DNA of 64,000 nucleotides from Flavipsychrobacter sp. (GTDB lineage: Bacteria > Bacteroidota > Bacteroidia > Chitinophagales > Chitinophagaceae): the NCBI GenBank assembly GCA_031292525.1, contig JARLGY010000050.1, positions 124,001 to 188,000 of the forward strand. The letters run 5' to 3'. Below are positions 8,911 to 18,013 of the stretch, in pieces. The position numbers were made by a program, and so were the translations under genes. The first letter of the stretch is position 1; every line of letters starts with the position of its first letter. The notes below the pieces were generated by a model. That model was not told the origin of the DNA. It searched no databases and saw nothing but the letters and a program-made list of their open reading frames with translations.

Positions 8911-9828
8911 TTATGTAAGCGCTACTTTTTCAGGGTATATAGCGCCATTGGCAGTAATGATATAGTCATAAAGCCGGTATCTGAATGCTAGAGGCAACTT
9001 CTTGAATTTATTGTTATCCAGTGCGTCAATCCATATCCTACTGCAAAACACGTTAAACAGAATAGCCTTAAGTAACGTGGGCTTGTAGGGTAGCTTTAGG
9101 TAACCTTCTTTTACCCAGTTGGGATGTATATCTCGCAGCTTAGCATTGGCTACAGCGTATTGACGTTGCCTTTTTATGTAGCTGGCTGTTGTGATCACGT
9201 CATCGTGCCAGGCAAATGCATCGTTACGAAAAAATAGGGGTAACCCATGCTTGACAGCCCTTACTGCAAATTCGTAATCCTCAGCATCTGTAAGTCGTTC
9301 ATCAAAACCCTTGAGTATATTGAAATCTTTTTTTGCGATAGAGAAATTGGCAGTAGTTACAAATACCTGGTCTTTGGCTAAAGCTTTAGATCCAACTCCT
9401 TTCAGGGGACTCAACCATTTATCGCTCAGGAATGCCTTGTATTTAAAGAGCTCGGTAGCATTTTCTGTTACTTCTTCCTGCAGGCCACCGGTAACAATAC
9501 TGTGTGGGTATTGCTGGTGGTGTTTTACATGCTCTTCAATACATGCAGGCCAAGGGCGCATATCATCGTCAAAGAAAATAAGCAAGTCAGAAGTAGCCAC
9601 TGCTGCCCCCCGGTTACGTGTTGCAGACCGGCCTTTATTTTGTTGTTCTATCAGTTTTAGGTTCAGTTTCCATCCGCCATCGTTAACTATAGCTGCAGTA
9701 TTATCTACCGATCCGTCCGATACAATAATGACCTCAAAATTGTTGATGGTCTGTTGTTCCAACGCCGCCAATAAATTGGGTAGCTTTTTTGCGCCGTTAT
9801 ATGAAGGAACAATTACCGATGCAGTCAT
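8911..9828 (-). CDS. Family 2 glycosyltransferase
   Basis: GT-A glycosyltransferase of 305 aa with the standard landmarks: SVIVPSYNGAKKLPNLLAAL at the N-terminus, VSDGSVDNT, an acidic metal-site LLIFFDDDMRPW near 90 and the downstream FDERLTDAEDYEFAVR (about 175-190), which carries the expected catalytic acid. The C-terminal third contains AWHDD and a basic segment without clear membrane spans. It is followed by the GT4 gene after 9 bp and preceded by an 88-bp gap. Confidence 0.85.
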   Translation of the reverse strand: MTASVIVPSYNGAKKLPNLLAALEQQTINNFEVIIVSDGSVDNTAAIVNDGGWKLNLKLIEQQNKGRSATRNRGAAVATSDLLIFFDDDMRPWPACIEEHVKHHQQYPHSIVTGGLQEEVTENATELFKYKAFLSDKWLSPLKGVGSKALAKDQVFVTTANFSIAKKDFNILKGFDERLTDAEDYEFAVRAVKHGLPLFFRNDAFAWHDDVITTASYIKRQRQYAVANAKLRDIHPNWVKEGYLKLPYKPTLLKAILFNVFCSRIWIDALDNNKFKKLPLAFRYRLYDYIITANGAIYPEKVALT

Positions 9829-9916
9829 TTTACGTAATCCGAATACTTAGAAATGAATTATTCTATGTGAAGTATAAAGTTATTAAAGTTGTTGACAATG
9901 TACTGTCAAACCTTTG

Positions 9917-10897
9917 TTATCTCAGTTTATTGGCAATTTTCTTTATGAACGGAGGTATCAGCATCCTGTTCTTCAGGGTCTTTAAATGTGCAGCCTCTTC
10001 TGGCAGTAGAATGTCTTCTTTAAGATATCCGGCTACTTTCTTTGCTTCTTTAAAGTTGTTGAGTGCATAGTATTCCTGAAACTGGTAGAAGATACTGTAA
10101 TTGACAACTTTATCAATTATCTGCTTATCTGCACGGAATGCATCTTTATAAAGCAGGTTAAATTCTTGTTGAGGCCAGTAGCCTTGTAAACCGGCAAGCG
10201 CAGATCCGTTCAGTTTTGCTATCGCATGGTATAACTTTTTAGTTTCAGCCTGGAATTTTTCGTGAAACTGGTTGGTTTTTGAATCGTCGTGTATCCTGAA
10301 ATTGGCGATACGTGTTTTATTCTTCACTACTCCATCAAGACCATATTGCAGCAGGTAGCGTATCCACAGCTCCTTGTCCATTATATAGTGGAACTGTTCG
10401 TCCAGGAATCCTATCTTGTCTATACAGTTTTTTCTGAAAAAGGTTTCTGGTTGGTCTATTCGTGCCCAGCCAATCGTTTTTTCAAGATTGCCTTCGTAAA
10501 TATCGGTACCATTAGACATGTATTCGCCTTTGTTGCCAAATATCCTGCTGGTACCGCAGTAAACGTTTGTGTTGGGGTTAGCAAACATTTCACCAACCGT
10601 TTTCAATGCACCAGGGTCGTAGTAATCATCGCTGTTCAGCCAGTTGATCACATCGCCGGTGGCATGTTTGTATCCTTTGTTCAGCGCATCGCTCTGTCCT
10701 TTATCTTTTTCACTTACCCAGTAGCTGATGTGCTTCTCGTATTTTTTTATGATCTCAACAGTGTTATCCTTGCTGCCACCATCCATAACGATATATTCCA
10801 GGTTAGGATAACCCTGATCCAGTATGGAGCATATTGTTTCCTCAATGTATTGCCCCTGGTTGTACGATGGGGTTATAATGGATATTTTAGGTAACAT
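9917..10897 (-). CDS. Family 2 glycosyltransferase
   Basis: GT-A glycosyltransferase of 326 aa of the type frequent in O-antigen clusters: ISIITPSYNQGQYIEETI, the MDGGSKDNT loop, a conserved SEKDKGQSDALNKG segment (about 63-76) and the LNSDD metal motif near 89. The EQFHYIMDKELWIRYL region carries the probable catalytic acid. The C-terminal 100 residues are helical and variable. The 88-bp intergenic gap after it is the largest within the glycosyltransferase run, but no terminator is visible there. Confidence 0.87.
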   Translation of the reverse strand: MLPKISIITPSYNQGQYIEETICSILDQGYPNLEYIVMDGGSKDNTVEIIKKYEKHISYWVSEKDKGQSDALNKGYKHATGDVINWLNSDDYYDPGALKTVGEMFANPNTNVYCGTSRIFGNKGEYMSNGTDIYEGNLEKTIGWARIDQPETFFRKNCIDKIGFLDEQFHYIMDKELWIRYLLQYGLDGVVKNKTRIANFRIHDDSKTNQFHEKFQAETKKLYHAIAKLNGSALAGLQGYWPQQEFNLLYKDAFRADKQIIDKVVNYSIFYQFQEYYALNNFKEAKKVAGYLKEDILLPEEAAHLKTLKNRMLIPPFIKKIANKLR

Positions 10898-10922
10898 CAG
10901 GTTCTGTTGTTTTAAATGTAAT

Positions 10923-11873
10923 TTACCAGTAGCAAGCGCCTTCTATAGTGGCCGCTTGCTTGGGTGTTTCGTGCGGATAAGGTTTTTTCCACTTGTCGTT
11001 AAAGAATTTGCTGATCTCTTTTACGTCAAGCCACCTGTTACCGTATACCCCAAACATGATTTGCGTAGCCCCGCCCATGTGTATGGCTTGCTTGCCTATG
11101 CTCTTTACAAAGCCCGCCAGTGGTAAGCCATACGCACCAGCTCCTATAATGGCCACATCAAAATTGGTATTGTTTATTTGGCCACACATGTGTTGGTAAG
11201 CATCAAACCACGTAGCAAATTCTGGCTTTATACCCGTTATAGATTGTACCGCCTTTATTGTTTTCAATTCAAACTCGGGTAGTACCAGCTCGTTTGGGAA
11301 CAGCTTCCTGCGGTTGTTGTTGTACTGGTATGTTATTGAATCCTGGAAGGGGTGTACTACCAGTACTTTTTTACCCGCAAGGTATTGGCTCCAGGGATTA
11401 TCCGGGTAGTAATATGGTTCTATCGATTCCAGGTTAATGAAAGATGCATTAGGGCAATATGCTGCACATATCTCTTCCTCGCCCTCATTGTGCCATACGC
11501 CCATTATATCTACCTGCCTCAGGTGCTCGAACATCTCTTTACAGAAACGTTCCAGGTTGGCGGGATCGGCGGAGAAGAACCCGGCATTATACTGCAGATT
11601 ATTCACGACGCCTGCATCCCAGATCATTGGGTTCTTTTTATTAGTAAAGTAGCTGTATAGTGTAGCTAGTTCACCGGCACCAATGCGTGCCACCATCAAT
11701 GGCTTACCTTCTTTTACTTTTTCTGCAATAAGGTCGTTGGCCGCCTGGCCTTTTATTAAGGGTTTACCGCAGTAAGTGTCCTTCGTTGTGTCAGGTACAT
11801 ATATTTTACGCAGCGCATTATACCTATAGGTATAGCCCAATTTATAAAATATTTTTTGCAGTACCGTATTCAT
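10923..11873 (-). CDS. GT-D fold type glycosyltransferase-like protein
   Basis: A 316-aa cytoplasmic protein found with glycosyltransferases. PLMVARIGAGELATL near 60 resembles the N-terminal nucleotide-sugar site of GT-D (DUF1792-type) enzymes, where an Arg-Ile/Phe-Gly-x-Gly-Glu motif is conserved. Later blocks (KKVLVVHPFQDSI, FDVAIIGAGAYGLPLAGFVK, AIHMGGATQIMFGVYGNRW) fit the same family's C-terminal half. No signal peptide or membrane span is seen. I am fairly sure of the family and unsure of the reaction; it could transfer a glucose- or galactose-type residue, as the characterised streptococcal member does. Confidence 0.6.
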   Translation of the reverse strand: MNTVLQKIFYKLGYTYRYNALRKIYVPDTTKDTYCGKPLIKGQAANDLIAEKVKEGKPLMVARIGAGELATLYSYFTNKKNPMIWDAGVVNNLQYNAGFFSADPANLERFCKEMFEHLRQVDIMGVWHNEGEEEICAAYCPNASFINLESIEPYYYPDNPWSQYLAGKKVLVVHPFQDSITYQYNNNRRKLFPNELVLPEFELKTIKAVQSITGIKPEFATWFDAYQHMCGQINNTNFDVAIIGAGAYGLPLAGFVKSIGKQAIHMGGATQIMFGVYGNRWLDVKEISKFFNDKWKKPYPHETPKQAATIEGACYW

Positions 11874-11894
11874 ATATGCCTGTTTATTCCTAGT

Positions 11895-12857
11895 CTATTT
11901 AATGCCTGGGAAAAATTTACGTCTTATTTTTCTTAGTTGCATCATAGCCGATGTTGGCAGCACTTTGTACAAAACATTACGTGCTATATTCAAATGCTGC
12001 GGTACATCAAAGTAAGTGGTATATGTAAGCATGTCTGCCTTCCTGTTGCGTGCTATTCGTGCAGGGTGAACTACCTTCTCCAATGTATGCAGCGTCATAT
12101 ATGATGCTTTGTTCTCAGCACGGGTATGCGTAGCATCTTCGCCAAAGCCTACATTGGTTACCAGGTTTAGTACGGGCATTATAGCATAGCTGCTATAGTA
12201 CCAGCATGTAAGCACCCATTGGTAATCCCAGGTGTCAATTTTTTTGCTGCGTGTGGCTTCAAATATCTCGCGCCAGTATTCGGCATGTTTTGCATTTAGA
12301 GTATTCTCTTCTAGTTTCCCTGAGTTTAAGAAATCATCCAGCATGTGCATCTCTATATCGTATAGCTTCCACGCCCTACGCCATGTAGCCCAACCCCAAA
12401 CAGTGAAGTACTTTATGAAGTAATAAGATTCCCCATCACTGAAATCTTTGGTTATAAAGTTGTTGCCACCTATATGCATCACCTCTGTATTGTCCTTATA
12501 CTTTTCCAGCAGTTCTTCACAGTATGGGAAAAAGCTTTGGTCCACAATACAATCATCTTCTATGATAATGCCTTGCTCCACATTCTCAAAAAACCAATTA
12601 ATGCCTCCTGATACTCCAAGTCCGCAACCTAAGTTCTGTTCCCTGAACAGCGTATGCAGTTCGCAATCCCAATCTATGTTAGTCGCTATTTTACGCACCT
12701 CTTCACACAATGCCGCTTCACCTGGCTTATGTGCCCGTGGACCATCGGCAGCTACATACAAGTGTTTCGGCTTTGCCTCCCTTATAGCAGCAAATGACTG
12801 CCGGGTAGCATCGGGCCGGTTAAATACAAGATATAATACGGGTGTGTTCACACTCAT
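11895..12857 (-). CDS. Nucleotide-diphospho-sugar transferase (GT-A type)
   Basis: A 320-aa GT-A-like protein. The N-terminus TPVLYLVFNRPDATRQSFAA, the YVAADGPR loop near 34 and the acidic metal site GIIIEDDCIVDQSFF near 97 match the family related to eukaryotic GnT-I/POMGnT-like transferases that is widespread in Bacteroidota glycan clusters. VWGWATWRRAW near 150 is a further family hallmark. Its start codon overlaps the upstream GT8 stop in an ATGA arrangement, so the two are likely co-translated. Donor and acceptor are unknown. Confidence 0.75.
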   Translation of the reverse strand: MSVNTPVLYLVFNRPDATRQSFAAIREAKPKHLYVAADGPRAHKPGEAALCEEVRKIATNIDWDCELHTLFREQNLGCGLGVSGGINWFFENVEQGIIIEDDCIVDQSFFPYCEELLEKYKDNTEVMHIGGNNFITKDFSDGESYYFIKYFTVWGWATWRRAWKLYDIEMHMLDDFLNSGKLEENTLNAKHAEYWREIFEATRSKKIDTWDYQWVLTCWYYSSYAIMPVLNLVTNVGFGEDATHTRAENKASYMTLHTLEKVVHPARIARNRKADMLTYTTYFDVPQHLNIARNVLYKVLPTSAMMQLRKIRRKFFPGIK

Positions 12858-13747
12858 TTTCTCTTCTGAATTATTTTTTCAATAAACCGCGGCATCAGCT
12901 TGTACTTGCGCAATGCGTTGGCTATTGTTTTATCTGCTGGTCTAAAGTCTTTCCATGGGGTTTGCAACAGGTAATCGTAATATACGTTTTTTCTCGGGTG
13001 AAAGGTCATATACTCCCAAGGTTTCGACCGGCCGGTATAGTGTAAAATTATAGGGTTTTTCACAGCCTCCTCTATATCTTTCAATGTATAGGTAAGAGCA
13101 TCTTCCTTCATAAAGAACATGAAGGTCTGCACGTTAAACTTAGGTAGCAATGGCTTCCATTGTCCTTTACAAACCACGTTAAATGCATCTTGATCCCAGT
13201 ATTGTATTATGGCCTCATTCTTTACCAGGAAATCGCTCAACAACAGGTTAAGCCCGGTTGCTCTCCATCGCTCCAGGTTGATGACCATAATGCCCGAATT
13301 GAAATACGGTTCATCTGCTTTCAAACCCAGGGTAAATTTTAATGGATTATCAGGGTCTTCAATAGCTGCCATATAGTATCCCGTAACATCAGTATCGTAC
13401 AGTTCTTTGATGCTTTGTTTTATTACTATGTCCACATCCATGTACAATACCTTTTGTACGTGGGCAGGTAGCAACTGTGCCATCTGTATGCGGTAATAGT
13501 TGGCATAGCTGGCATGGTCGCTTATTTTAAAATGGCTGAACTGTGCCACGTTTATAAGTACCCTTTGCACAGTTAACTTACTGTTCTTATAGACTTCGCT
13601 TAGTTTCTGCCAGTCCGCATCTAGTATCTTGTCATCGCAAATAGCATACACCAGCATATCCTGCTCCGGGTTATGTTGTATGAGGGAGTATAACATAACA
13701 GCTGCATGTTGCAGGTAGTTCTTATCTAATGTTATAGCTATGTTCAT
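12854..13747 (-). CDS. Family 8 glycosyltransferase (LgtC-like)
   Basis: Retaining GT8 enzyme of 297 aa, likely an alpha-galactosyl- or alpha-glucosyltransferase. MNIAITLDKNYLQHAAVML is the classic first strand and sets the start; an in-frame Met three codons upstream is less likely. The metal-binding DxD is in LYMDVDIVI near 100, NSGIMVINLERW near 150 binds the nucleotide sugar, and HYTGRSKPW near 255 is the C-terminal GT8 signature. It follows the fucosyltransferase gene after 28 bp. Confidence 0.9.
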   Translation of the reverse strand: MNIAITLDKNYLQHAAVMLYSLIQHNPEQDMLVYAICDDKILDADWQKLSEVYKNSKLTVQRVLINVAQFSHFKISDHASYANYYRIQMAQLLPAHVQKVLYMDVDIVIKQSIKELYDTDVTGYYMAAIEDPDNPLKFTLGLKADEPYFNSGIMVINLERWRATGLNLLLSDFLVKNEAIIQYWDQDAFNVVCKGQWKPLLPKFNVQTFMFFMKEDALTYTLKDIEEAVKNPIILHYTGRSKPWEYMTFHPRKNVYYDYLLQTPWKDFRPADKTIANALRKYKLMPRFIEKIIQKRK

Positions 13748-13775
13748 TGCAGGCATTGCAGGTCGCTGTAAGGTA

Positions 13776-14792
13776 CTATACCTTGTAATTTTTCAGTTTA
13801 TACTGTATTATCTTCTTCTGGTAAAAAAGCATTTGTTTCATGGTAAGCGTATGCTCTTCAAACATGCGTTTTTCACGGATCACGATCTTCTCTTTTTTCG
13901 AGTTGCTCTGCCTGTAATTATTTACAAACTCCACAAGTGAAGGGAAGAACTGGTATTTATTCAGCGTCAGGTCTTTAGCTTCGTGCAGGTAGGGGAGCAT
14001 CTTGTTATAATTGTCGGGGTGCATGGCCTCTTCAATTATTTTTATAGCACCCAAGTAATCAGCCGGGTCTATCTTTATCATAGACTCTGCGGGAAAGAAT
14101 TTATCTATATCCGGGCACCCATGATAAATAGGTACGGTTAGCGATAAAAAACAATCGAGTATTTTCTCAGTAAAATAACCTTCGTGCCGAGCGTTCTCTA
14201 TAGCTATAGAAAAACGGTATGGTGCCAGCCCATCCCACTTGTCATCTACAAAATTAGCTCCTTTGCCATACCAATCCAGTTGCTGTTTAAAATGGCCCTG
14301 CATCCTGTTAGTGAATGCATAGCGCAGCTTATGGCCAGGTAATGATACCGCATCTGATATAATAGCTGAAAGGTTTTTAGCCTTGTTCGTACTATTATTC
14401 TCTGTAAGGAAATCGTATGTTTTCTTTACATGCCAGGGCGATACGTAGTGCATCTTGTTTACGTTAGAATGTTGTATGTCATCGCGCGATGTAATGACAC
14501 CCCCAAACTGGTCTATGAATTTTTGTTCATAGTCCCACATAGACCGCTCTTCACCTGTAATGAAGATGCAATTTTCAAAAGAACAATTGCCTTCTTCCAT
14601 CAGGTAGCTGTCTATATTCTCATAGATGAACCAGAAGTCACAATTGGTGCATGAAGGATCGTTGATATAAAACTTACAATTGCCCCATATGCCCTTATTG
14701 CCAGGCGATTGCTTCAGGAACATGGGTTGGCCAAAATCTTTATCCCACTTGGTGGGGTAGCTTACTTTTATTGTGATCAGATCCTTAGACAT
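13776..14792 (-). CDS. GT10 alpha-1,3/1,4-fucosyltransferase
   Basis: Probable GDP-L-fucose-dependent fucosyltransferase, 338 aa. The family-defining block around residues 195-230 is present: YRFSIAIENARHEGYFTEKI, followed by PIYHGCPDIDKFFP, which contains the GDP-fucose-binding Arg, Glu and Lys. The N-terminal half (acceptor side) is divergent, with several Cys residues (SCTNCDFW, CSFENC). There is no signal peptide or membrane anchor, unlike eukaryotic enzymes. gmd and fcl in the same transcription unit supply its donor, so the product is a fucosylated glycan. Confidence 0.88.
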   Translation of the reverse strand: MSKDLITIKVSYPTKWDKDFGQPMFLKQSPGNKGIWGNCKFYINDPSCTNCDFWFIYENIDSYLMEEGNCSFENCIFITGEERSMWDYEQKFIDQFGGVITSRDDIQHSNVNKMHYVSPWHVKKTYDFLTENNSTNKAKNLSAIISDAVSLPGHKLRYAFTNRMQGHFKQQLDWYGKGANFVDDKWDGLAPYRFSIAIENARHEGYFTEKILDCFLSLTVPIYHGCPDIDKFFPAESMIKIDPADYLGAIKIIEEAMHPDNYNKMLPYLHEAKDLTLNKYQFFPSLVEFVNNYRQSNSKKEKIVIREKRMFEEHTLTMKQMLFYQKKIIQYKLKNYKV

Positions 14793-14798
14793 AGATAC

Positions 14799-16085
14799 TT
14801 ACCATTTTTCATAAGTGAGCAATGGTGCAAAAATACCAGGACGAGGTATTTGCCAGTATGGGGAAGTGTCCAGGCCGCCAGCTACATCCAGAGATATAAC
14901 AGGGGCATTTTTGCCTGGCTCAGTTATCCATTCTTTATAATGTACGCTGGTCATCAACTCCACCTTATAGTTGCCTTCATTTAGAATGTTCCGCGGTATC
15001 CAGCCAATCAGGCGTACCTGGCCCTCTTTTATTTCTATCCAGTTTTCCTGCTTGCCATCTGTATGGTTAGACCAGAATAGTAATTTCTGATCGGTGGTGA
15101 ATACCGCAAACCCCAGGGTAAGAGCTGGATCAACTTTTGTCACTGTACCTTCCAGCACTACACCTATACGTTCGTTAATGCCAAAACTTGTACTACTTAC
15201 TTGTTTGTTTTCTTTTACTAGGTAAAATTTAGAAGGCTTAAAATATGGATTGTCATATTTGCTATCCTTATTTTCCCAATAAGTATCGAAGTTTGTATTT
15301 TGGCTCAGGTACTGGCCTATTACTTTGTCTATTGTATCGTTTGCGGCCACACGGCCATTGTGCATCAATATGCCTTTGCGGCATATACTGCTTATGGCAT
15401 TTAGTTCATGGCTTACAAATATTACGGTGCGTCCCGTGTTTTGAGAAACGTCCTTCATCTTGCCCAGGCATTTTTTCTGGAACTCAATATCGCCGACTGC
15501 CAATACTTCATCAACTATCAGTATCTCGCACTCCAGGAAAGCCGCCACGGCAAATGCCAGTCGCACATACATACCGCTGCTGTAACGTTTTACAGGAGTA
15601 TCTATATAACGGTTCACACCAGAAAATTCAACTATCTCGTCAAATTTGGATTTGATCTGCGCTTTGGTCATACCCAGGATAGCACCATTCAAGTAAATAT
15701 TATCCCTGCCAGACAGTTCGGGGTGAAAGCCAGTACCTACTTCAAGCAATGAGGCTATACGGCCTCTTACTTTTATCCTTCCTTCAGATGGGCGGGTTAC
15801 TTTTGATAATATCTTTAATAGGGTGGATTTACCTGCGCCGTTTCGACCAATAATACCTAATACTTCACCCTCTTCAATATCAAAGTTTACATCTTTCAGC
15901 GCCCACACATATTCACTTGTGCCTTTCTGTGTACGGTCGTTACTTTCGCCTATTTTGGCAAAAGGATCTTCCTTGCCACGCATACGTGCCCACCAGCGGT
16001 TAAGATCGTGGCTGAGCGTGCCAGTGCCTACCTCACCAAGCCTGTATAGTTTACCTATATCTTCAACTTTTATTACCGCAGACAT
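14799..16085 (-). CDS. wzt: ABC exporter ATPase for polysaccharide, Wzt type
   Basis: Nucleotide-binding subunit of the lipid-linked glycan exporter, partner of the Wzm gene just upstream. Walker A GRNGAGKST is at 80-88, signature YSSGMYVRL near 168 and Walker B ILIVDEVLAVGD near 189. Residues from about 255 to 428 form an extra C-terminal domain (SSTSFGINERIGVVLEG, FWSNHTDGKQENW, NEGNYKVELM). It resembles the beta-sandwich carbohydrate-recognition domain of Wzt proteins that check the glycan's terminal modification before export. The gene is followed after 6 bp by the fucosyltransferase. Confidence 0.9.
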   Translation of the reverse strand: MSAVIKVEDIGKLYRLGEVGTGTLSHDLNRWWARMRGKEDPFAKIGESNDRTQKGTSEYVWALKDVNFDIEEGEVLGIIGRNGAGKSTLLKILSKVTRPSEGRIKVRGRIASLLEVGTGFHPELSGRDNIYLNGAILGMTKAQIKSKFDEIVEFSGVNRYIDTPVKRYSSGMYVRLAFAVAAFLECEILIVDEVLAVGDIEFQKKCLGKMKDVSQNTGRTVIFVSHELNAISSICRKGILMHNGRVAANDTIDKVIGQYLSQNTNFDTYWENKDSKYDNPYFKPSKFYLVKENKQVSSTSFGINERIGVVLEGTVTKVDPALTLGFAVFTTDQKLLFWSNHTDGKQENWIEIKEGQVRLIGWIPRNILNEGNYKVELMTSVHYKEWITEPGKNAPVISLDVAGGLDTSPYWQIPRPGIFAPLLTYEKW

Positions 16086-16129
16086 CTATTTATTTGAAGC
16101 TTGTTATTATTTAATGATAAGCATCTGGA

Positions 16130-17008
16130 CTATACGGTGTCCATAAAACTCTTCTCTACCTTGTTAAATATCAATATGCCTAAAAATAGCACTACGATCA
16201 TAAAAATAGTACTATATAACAGACCATTAATGCTGAAGGAACCAGTGCCTAAGAATGCATAACGGAATGTTTCAATGATGGATGTCATGGGGTTGGCCAG
16301 GAACAATAAGCGCCATTTTCCTTTCACTGCCGATAAGGGTTGTATTACCGGTGTGGCATACATTAGCAATTGCACACCAAACGATAACAGGAATATCAAA
16401 TCCCGATACTTGGTAGTGAGCGATGATATTACCATACCAAAGCCTAACCCCAGTCCGCCTATAACTATAATAAGAAATGGTATCAGGCAAATGGTAAGAT
16501 TGGGATGAATTGCACCGCCTTTAAAACCAGCAAACAAGTAGAATGCCCATATCACCAGGAACAAAAACATTTGTATACCCAGCTTTACGAGGTTGGATAC
16601 TACTATAGACAACGGCATAATAAGCCTTGGAAAATACACCTTGCCAAATATGGCCGCATTGTCTTTAAGTACAGAAGCTGTTTTATTCAGGCACTCTGAG
16701 AAATAGTTCCATAACGTAATGCCCGGCAGGTAAAACAGTAATGCCGGCAGGTTCTCTGTAGACAGGTTAGCTATTTGCCCGAAGATGACCCAATAGGTTA
16801 TTGCTGTAAGTATAGGTTGCAGAAAAAACCATGTAGGACCCAGGATGGTCTGTTTGTAGGTGGCTATAAAATCACGTCTTACAAGCAACATCAGTAGGTC
16901 GCGGTAACGCCACACATCTGCCAGATGCAGATCGAACGGGCTGGACGTAGGAGCTATTACCTCTGTCCAGCCTTTCTGGTCTTCTTGTATTGCAGGTGAT
17001 ACATCCAT
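16130..17008 (-). CDS. wzm: ABC exporter permease for polysaccharide, Wzm type
   Basis: Inner-membrane ABC-2 permease of 292 aa with about six hydrophobic spans. The N-terminal cytosolic segment ends in WRYRDLLMLLVRRDFIATYK, and QTILGPTWFFLQPILTAITY and FYLPGITLWNYFSEC are typical of Wzm/TagG-like permeases. It should flip undecaprenyl-linked glycan to the periplasm together with Wzt, whose gene begins 44 bp downstream. Fcl lies 54 bp upstream. Confidence 0.9.
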   Translation of the reverse strand: MDVSPAIQEDQKGWTEVIAPTSSPFDLHLADVWRYRDLLMLLVRRDFIATYKQTILGPTWFFLQPILTAITYWVIFGQIANLSTENLPALLFYLPGITLWNYFSECLNKTASVLKDNAAIFGKVYFPRLIMPLSIVVSNLVKLGIQMFLFLVIWAFYLFAGFKGGAIHPNLTICLIPFLIIVIGGLGLGFGMVISSLTTKYRDLIFLLSFGVQLLMYATPVIQPLSAVKGKWRLLFLANPMTSIIETFRYAFLGTGSFSINGLLYSTIFMIVVLFLGILIFNKVEKSFMDTV

Positions 17009-17062
17009 GTATCTTATTGATCGCTTTTTTAGTTTGAAAATTATATCCGGGTGACCGAAATC

Positions 17063-18013
17063 TTAAAATATATTTTTAGCAAGTGCCTGGTGATAAACCT
17101 TTTCTATACCGTCTCTTAAATGTATTGCAGCTTTCCAGCCCATGCTGTGCAGCTTGGTTACATCCATTAGTTTGCGCGGTGTGCCATCGGGTTTTGTACT
17201 GTCCCATATAACTTCACCTGTAAAACCTGTAATGTCCTTTATCAGCATAGCCAGATCGTAGATGCTGATGTCCTCACCTATGCCAATATTCACATGTCCT
17301 GCATCGTTATAGTTATCCATCAGGTACACACATGCATCGGCCAGGTCTTCTGCATGCAGAAACTCACGCTTTGGTGTACCTGTCCCCCATAATGTAACTG
17401 TAGGGGTATTGTTTATTTTGGCTTCATGAAACTTACGTATCATGGCTGGCATTACATGTGATGTTTGCAAGTCATAATTATCGTTTGGACCATACAGGTT
17501 AGTAGGCATTACAGATACAAAATTGCACCCGTACTGGCTCCTGTAAGAGTCGCACATTTCTATACCAGCTATTTTAGCAATAGCATATGGCTGGTTGGTA
17601 TGTTCTAACACGCCGGTAAGTAAATATTCTTCTTTCAGCGGTTGCGGTGCAAACTTAGGGTATATGCAAGATGAACCAAGGAACATGAGTTTCTTAACGC
17701 CGCTTGTGTAAGCATTGTGTATCACGTTGTTCTGTATCATCAGGTTCTCGTAAAGGAACTGACCCCTGTATATATTATTTGCCATGATGCCGCCTACTTT
17801 AGCGGCGGCCAGGAAAACGTATTCTGGTTTTTCTGCTTCAAAAAAATCTGCTACGTCCTGCTGTTTACGCAGATCCAATTCAGCCGATGTGCGTAATACA
17901 AGATTGTTATGTCCCAAGCTTTCCAGTTTGCGCGTTATGGCGCTCCCTACCATTCCTCTATGCCCTGCAACAAATATCTTACTGTCTTTTTCCATCTTTA
18001 TGTCCTTACTCAA
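17063..18013 (-). CDS. fcl: GDP-L-fucose synthase
   Basis: Epimerase/reductase that turns GDP-4-keto-6-deoxy-D-mannose into GDP-L-fucose with NADPH. SDR fold: glycine motif [10 protein letters not shown] near 18, catalytic Ser in [16 protein letters not shown] near 112, YAIAKIAG (Tyr/Lys) near 142 and the family block [13 protein letters not shown] near 170. The 316-aa length is standard. Its start overlaps the gmd stop by 8 bp, so the two consecutive pathway enzymes are translationally coupled. Confidence 0.95.
   Translation of the reverse strand: MSKDIKMEKDSKIFVAGHRGMVGSAITRKLESLGHNNLVLRTSAELDLRKQQDVADFFEAEKPEYVFLAAAKVGGIMANNIYRGQFLYENLMIQNNVIHNAYTSGVKKLMFLGSSCIYPKFAPQPLKEEYLLTGVLEHTNQPYAIAKIAGIEMCDSYRSQYGCNFVSVMPTNLYGPNDNYDLQTSHVMPAMIRKFHEAKINNTPTVTLWGTGTPKREFLHAEDLADACVYLMDNYNDAGHVNIGIGEDISIYDLAMLIKDITGFTGEVIWDSTKPDGTPRKLMDVTKLHSMGWKAAIHLRDGIEKVYHQALAKNIF

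Noticed and set aside
10289-10894. A 201-codon + strand open frame
   Set aside because: It is antisense to a clear GT2 glycosyltransferase with intact motifs and shows no domain of its own.
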